From the NCBI RefSeq assembly GCF_025463825.1, contig NZ_JAODBG010000064.1, positions 1-64,000 of the forward strand: a stretch of 64,000 nucleotides of DNA, given 5' to 3'. Shown here in pieces: positions 60,812 through 64,000 of this stretch. Under the pieces are notes generated by a model. That model ran no database searches, had not been told where the DNA came from, and saw only the letters and a program-made list of their open reading frames with translations. Made by a program: the position numbers and the translations under genes. Source of the stretch: Cryobacterium sp. (GTDB lineage Bacteria; Actinomycetota; Actinomycetes; Actinomycetales; Microbacteriaceae). Position 1 is the first letter of the stretch; each line of letters begins with the position of its first letter.

Positions 60812-60906
60812 GCGTGCGCAAATGCTCGCGGCGTGCGAAAGTGCTCGCAGCGTGCGAAATGTGGCGCATTAACGCTTGCCGCGAGCATTAACGCGTGCGG
60901 CGAGCA
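60812..60906. repeat. array of five contiguous 19-bp units with internal inversion
   Basis: Units 1-3 (60812-60868) read GCGTGCGCAAATGCTCGCG, GCGTGCGAAAGTGCTCGCA and GCGTGCGAAATGTGGCGCA. Units 4-5 (60869-60906) read TTAACGCTTGCCGCGAGCA and TTAACGCGTGCGGCGAGCA, which on the other strand contain the same TGCTCGC and GCG(T/A)(G/A)CG elements. The array therefore forms a large palindrome (AAATGCTCGC at the left, GCGAGCATTT at the right). It follows the mmsB terminator and lies 130 bp before the AbiEi-like gene. The flanks (60781-60811 and 60907-61038) show only GC-rich DNA. Confidence 0.75.
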
Positions 60907-61038
60907 TTTTCCCGAGCCGAGACGGATGGTGCGGGGCCGTGCTTTGCGGGCGGGCCTCCACAGGGGCGGCAGCGGTGAGAGTATCCACTGAACGTGAGCG
61001 GGACCGTGTGCCGTGGCCGGGTTGAGAGACGCTGCGGT

Positions 61039-62025
61039 ATGGTCATCTCCCAGTCCCCGTTTTCAGCCCACGAGGTTCTCCGTCTCGCCGAAGTGGCGGC
61101 TCTCCTGTACGACGGACTGCTACCTTCCGAGGCCCTGCGGGAGGCGGGCGTGCCGCCGCACAGCTTCCGGCGCCTCTGCCTCGAGGGGGTGCTGCACTGC
61201 ATCCGTCACGGTGTGTATGTCACGGGGGAGCGCTGGCGGGCAGCGGGTGCCAGCGAGCGGTATCGGCTGCTGGTCCGGGCGACCGCGTTGGCGGCGAACC
61301 GCCAGCCCGTGCTCTCGCACCACTCCGCGGCCGTGCTGCACGGTCTTCCGATCATCGGCGGGTGGCCCGCAACGGTGCACACCGTTACTCCCGGCGCCAG
61401 CGGAGGCAGCCGGAACCGATCCACGACTGGGCATCGGGGACCCGCGCCGGAGCTTGTGGAGACCATTGACGGGTGCCGGGTGACGTCACTGGCGCGCACT
61501 TTGGTGGACGTGGCGGCATCATCTTCGTTGCTGGTGGGCGTGACGATGCTTGACCATGCCCTGCGCGTCGGGGGAGACCCCGTGCTGACCAAGGATGCGC
61601 TGTATCAGGAGCTCGCCCTGGTGAACCCGCGGACGGGGCGGCGCCAAGCCGAGCAGGCGATCGCCTTCGCGAACCCGCTGTCGGCCAACCCGGGCGAGAC
61701 TCTCAGCAGGGTGCGCATCTTTCAGCTCGGCTTCGAGGTGCCGGAGTTGCAGGTGTGCTTTCCCGGAATCCTCGGCGGTAATGCCTACGTGGATTTCTGG
61801 TGGCGGCAGGTGCGCAAGATCGGCGAATTCGACGGCTTTCTCAAGTACGGGATGGGACCGGTGCTGGGGGACCGTGACCCCGGTTCGGTGGTGTGGCAGG
61901 AGAAGCAACGTGAGGACGCGTTGCGGGCCCGGGTGAACAGCTTCGACCGGTGGGGCTGGGACCTGGCGCTGACGCCCGAACGGTTCTCCGCATTTCTGAC
62001 GGAACGAGGTGTGCCGCGCGCCTGA
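61039..62025 (+). CDS. AbiEi-like antitoxin-domain protein with a PD-(D/E)XK-type C-terminus
   Basis: The 328-residue protein has an N-terminal winged-helix AbiEi-like antitoxin domain (about 22-63: SEALREAGVPPHSFRRLCLEGVLHCIRHGVYV) and a long middle region. Its C-terminus looks like a very-short-patch-repair/DUF559-type nuclease core: Glu220 (NPGETLSR), Asp252 (AYVDFWW), Glu263-x-Asp265 (IGEFDG) and Lys269. The ATG at 61039 is preferred (GAGAG upstream). No AbiEii-type nucleotidyltransferase toxin gene is adjacent, so it is not a classical type IV toxin-antitoxin pair. Such proteins are common as orphans in actinobacteria and their function is unknown; the nuclease reading is inference from spacing of acidic residues. 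Confidence 0.7.
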   Translation: MVISQSPFSAHEVLRLAEVAALLYDGLLPSEALREAGVPPHSFRRLCLEGVLHCIRHGVYVTGERWRAAGASERYRLLVRATALAANRQPVLSHHSAAVLHGLPIIGGWPATVHTVTPGASGGSRNRSTTGHRGPAPELVETIDGCRVTSLARTLVDVAASSSLLVGVTMLDHALRVGGDPVLTKDALYQELALVNPRTGRRQAEQAIAFANPLSANPGETLSRVRIFQLGFEVPELQVCFPGILGGNAYVDFWWRQVRKIGEFDGFLKYGMGPVLGDRDPGSVVWQEKQREDALRARVNSFDRWGWDLALTPERFSAFLTERGVPRA

Positions 62026-62090
62026 TCAGCGGTGGGGGAGGGGAGAGCTCCCGCCGTGCGGGGCGGGCGGAATCGGGCTATTTTGGGGGT

Positions 62091-62118
62091 TGTGAGCGCT
62101 AACTTGTGAGCGCTAACA
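62091..62118 (+). promoter_or_regulatory. tandem LacI-type operators before the YtfQ-like gene
   Basis: TGTGAGCGCTAAC (62091-62103) is repeated immediately as TGTGAGCGCTAACA (62105-62118), 14 bp apart. Each is the near-palindromic TGTNAGCGCTNACA consensus of LacI-family repressors. No LacI gene is adjacent inside the window on this side; the cognate repressor may lie beyond 64 kb. Confidence 0.7.
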
Positions 62119-62203
62119 TTCCTGAAGATCTGAAAGGCCCGTTCCCGGCACCAAGATCGCAGCATTTTCCTCGCCGGGAAACTAAACAAGGAGGTTTGGT
62201 TAC

Positions 62204-63187
62204 ATGAAGAAAATCATTGGAATGGCGGCTGCCGGAGCGATGCTCCTGGCGCTGGCCGGGTGCTCGGGCGGCGGCGGTTCGACGTCGGGCGAGGGCGAGG
62301 CCCCTGCAACCGAAGACCTCATCGTCGGCTTCTCCCAGGTGGGCGCCGAGAGCGGTTGGCGCGCAGCGAACACCAAGGATATCCAGGCGGCCTTCGAGGA
62401 GGCCGGCATCGAACTGAAGTTCTCGGATGCCCAGCAGAAGCAGGAGAACCAGATCAAGGCCATCCGCTCCTACATCCAGCAGGGGGTGGACGTCATCGCG
62501 TTCTCTCCGGTGGTGGAATCCGGCTGGGACACCGTGCTCAAGGAGGCCAAGGACGCCGACATCCCCGTCGTGCTGACCGACCGGTCGGTCGATTCCGCCG
62601 ACACCTCGCTCTACGTGTCCTTCCTCGGCTCGGACTTCGTCGAAGAAGGCAAGAAGGCCGGTGAATGGGTGACCGAGGAGTTCGCGGATGCGGACGCTGT
62701 CAAGATCATCCAGCTCGAGGGCACCACCGGTTCCGCTCCGGCCATCGACCGCGCGGAGGGCTTCGCCGACGTGATCGGCAGCGACCCGAAGTTCGAGGTC
62801 GTGGCCAGCCAGACCGGCGACTTCACCCGCTCCGGCGGTAAGCAGGTCACCGAGGCGCTGCTGAAGTCCAACCCTGACGTCGACCTGATCTACGCACACA
62901 ACGACGACATGGGGCTTGGCGCGATCGAGGCCATCGAAGCGGCCGGCCTGACGCCGGGCGTGGACATCAAGATCGTGACCGTTGACGCGGTCAAGGACGG
63001 CATGCAGGCCCTGGCCGACGGCAAGATCAACTTCATCGTGGAGTGCTCGCCGTTGCTCGGCAAGCAGCTCGTCGAGATCGTGGAGAAGGTCGTCGCCGGC
63101 GAGGAGGTCGAACCGCGTATCGTCACCGAGGAGACCACCTTCACCCAGGAGCAGGCCATCGAGGCCCTGCCCGACCGCCAGTACTAG
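62204..63187 (+). CDS. ytfQ: galactofuranose-type sugar ABC transporter substrate-binding lipoprotein
   Basis: The 327-residue type I periplasmic-binding protein is of the YtfQ family. Signal peptide MKKIIGMAAAGAMLL ends in lipobox LALAGC (Cys20). The mature opening IVGFSQVGAESGWRAANTKDIQAAF and DADIPVVLTDRSVDSADTSLYVSFLGSDFVEEG are typical of galactofuranose/furanose-sugar binders. AAGGAGG precedes the ATG. It is controlled by tandem LacI-type operators and followed, after a hairpin, by its ATPase gene. Substrate assignment (galactofuranose or another furanose) is by family only. Confidence 0.9.
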   Translation: MKKIIGMAAAGAMLLALAGCSGGGGSTSGEGEAPATEDLIVGFSQVGAESGWRAANTKDIQAAFEEAGIELKFSDAQQKQENQIKAIRSYIQQGVDVIAFSPVVESGWDTVLKEAKDADIPVVLTDRSVDSADTSLYVSFLGSDFVEEGKKAGEWVTEEFADADAVKIIQLEGTTGSAPAIDRAEGFADVIGSDPKFEVVASQTGDFTRSGGKQVTEALLKSNPDVDLIYAHNDDMGLGAIEAIEAAGLTPGVDIKIVTVDAVKDGMQALADGKINFIVECSPLLGKQLVEIVEKVVAGEEVEPRIVTEETTFTQEQAIEALPDRQY

Positions 63188-63219
63188 ACCCACCCGAACC
63201 ACCAGAACCACCCCGCTAT

Positions 63220-63256
63220 CGTCGTGGGCCGGCGCTCGACCGGCTGGCCCACGACG
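63220..63256 (+). terminator. intercistronic hairpin between ytfQ and ytfR
   Basis: CGTCGTGGGCCGGC pairs with GCTGGCCCACGACG (14 bp with one G-T pair) around a 9-base loop. No T-tract. It has the same position and build as the hairpin after the ChvE-type gene. Confidence 0.7.
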
Positions 63257-63333
63257 CGGCGCCCCCCCCGCTTCGCGGCACCCGCAGTTCGGCACCACCA
63301 GCCACACACCCGTCTCGATGAAGAGAGCTCGGC

Positions 63334-64000
63334 ATGACCACTCAGGCCCCCGTCGTCGATATGACGGACATCTCCATCTCCTTCCCCGGCGTGAAGGCGC
63401 TCGACCGGGTCAATTTCCGCATGTTCCCCGGCGAAGTGCACTCGTTGATGGGGGAGAACGGTGCGGGAAAGTCCACCATGATCAAGGCGCTCACCGGCGT
63501 CTACCCGATCGACTCCGGCAGCATCCTGCTGGATGGCAAACCGCTGCTGATCACCGGTCCGGCCCAGGCCCAGGAAGCCGGCATCAGCACGGTGTACCAG
63601 GAGGTGCACCTGCTCACCAACCTGTCGGTGGCCGAGAACATCATGCTCGGCCGCGAACCCCGTCGGGGAGCCGCGATCGACTGGCGTGCCATGCGCGCCC
63701 GCGCCACCGAGATCCTCGACGGCCTCAACCTCGACATCGACCCGGCCTCGCAGCTGGGCACGCACTCGCTCGCCGTGCAGCAGCTCGTGGCCATCGCCCG
63801 CGCCATCGACGTGCAGGCCAAGGTGCTCATCCTGGACGAACCGACCTCCAGTCTCGACGTCGACGAGGTCTCCGAACTGTTCCGGGTCATCCGCTCCCTC
63901 AAGGAGAGCGGCGTCGCGATCCTGTTCGTCTCGCACTTCCTCGAGCAGGTGTACGAGATCTCCGACCGGCTCACGGTGCTGCGGAACGGCCAACTCGTCG
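63334..64000 (+). CDS. ytfR: sugar ABC transporter ATP-binding protein (partial, YtfR-like)
   Basis: The first 222 codons are present. They cover the first ATPase domain, with Walker [11 protein letters not shown]-loop STVYQEVHLL, the family signature region THSLAVQQLVAIARAI (degenerate, as usual in RbsA-like proteins), Walker [13 protein letters not shown] and switch His FVSHFLEQ. The second ATPase domain lies beyond the window. GAGAG precedes the ATG. It should energise the YtfQ-type importer, with the permease genes expected next. Confidence 0.9.
   Translation, partial: MTTQAPVVDMTDISISFPGVKALDRVNFRMFPGEVHSLMGENGAGKSTMIKALTGVYPIDSGSILLDGKPLLITGPAQAQEAGISTVYQEVHLLTNLSVAENIMLGREPRRGAAIDWRAMRARATEILDGLNLDIDPASQLGTHSLAVQQLVAIARAIDVQAKVLILDEPTSSLDVDEVSELFRVIRSLKESGVAILFVSHFLEQVYEISDRLTVLRNGQLV

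Noticed and set aside
58407-60869. 820-codon open frame on the minus strand opposite mmsA-mmsB
   Set aside because: It is rich in His, Arg, Asp and Gln in the pattern produced by reading the complement of high-GC codons; mmsA and mmsB on the plus strand carry clear motifs.
60812-60906. CRISPR array
   Set aside because: The units abut without spacers, are only 19 bp and change orientation; no cas gene is near.
61039-62025. Complete type IV toxin-antitoxin pair
   Set aside because: Only the AbiEi-like protein is present; the next gene is a sugar-binding lipoprotein, not a nucleotidyltransferase toxin.

Overview
The window is a GC-rich (roughly two-thirds G+C) stretch of an actinobacterial chromosome. 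Gene families, leaderless-looking starts and gene content fit the family Microbacteriaceae (Cryobacterium-like). This placement is inferred from protein character, not from a search. Genes are dense, mostly in short operons with ATGA overlaps. I saw no rRNA, tRNA, CRISPR array, insertion sequence or prophage block.

Layout. 1-2.5 kb: end of an ATP-grasp / alpha-E / transglutaminase cluster and a MarR regulator. 2.6-7.5 kb: glyoxylate shunt, with a RamB-type regulator divergent from aceA-aceB. 7.5-10.7 kb: GNAT acetyltransferase, photolyase, quinone-type oxidoreductase. 10.7-18.1 kb: ribose-type sugar ABC transporter split over two divergent operons, with an Idh/MocA dehydrogenase, a sugar-phosphate isomerase/epimerase-like protein and a ROK repressor. 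18.1-25.7 kb: YqaJ-like nuclease, MacB-like exporter, OmpR/histidine-kinase pair, GH2 glycosidase. 25.8-31.3 kb: two MarR/MFS drug-efflux modules flanking rplJ-rplL with its leader. 31.4-40.9 kb: two parallel binding-protein / MalF / MalG sugar importers on either side of an AlkA-type glycosylase and a LacI repressor. 40.9-47.8 kb: ABC exporter, DUF305/DUF3105 pair, cystathionine beta-synthase and cystathionine gamma-synthase behind a polycysteine leader peptide, and a cyclase-family protein. 47.9-54.4 kb: GH42 beta-galactosidase, its importer and a LacI repressor. 54.5-60.7 kb: a second LacI (AraR-like), AraD and a ChvE/MmsA/MmsB pentose importer. 60.7-64 kb: AbiEi-like protein and the start of a YtfQ/YtfR sugar importer that runs off the window.

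How it works together. Six sugar-uptake systems, two glycosidases and several catabolic enzymes make this a carbohydrate-scavenging region. Most modules carry their own repressor (ROK or LacI), and the non-coding DNA shows matching palindromes that allow regulons to be proposed. The glyoxylate genes would let the cell grow on acetate when sugars are absent.

The most interesting non-gene signals are: a 13-residue Cys-rich leaderless leader ahead of the transsulfuration genes; a roughly 70-bp palindromic repeat present twice, both times between convergent genes; an array of five 19-bp units with internal inversion; a MalF-type permease with a beta-sandwich-like extracytoplasmic insertion; and intercistronic hairpins after five of the six solute-binding-protein genes.
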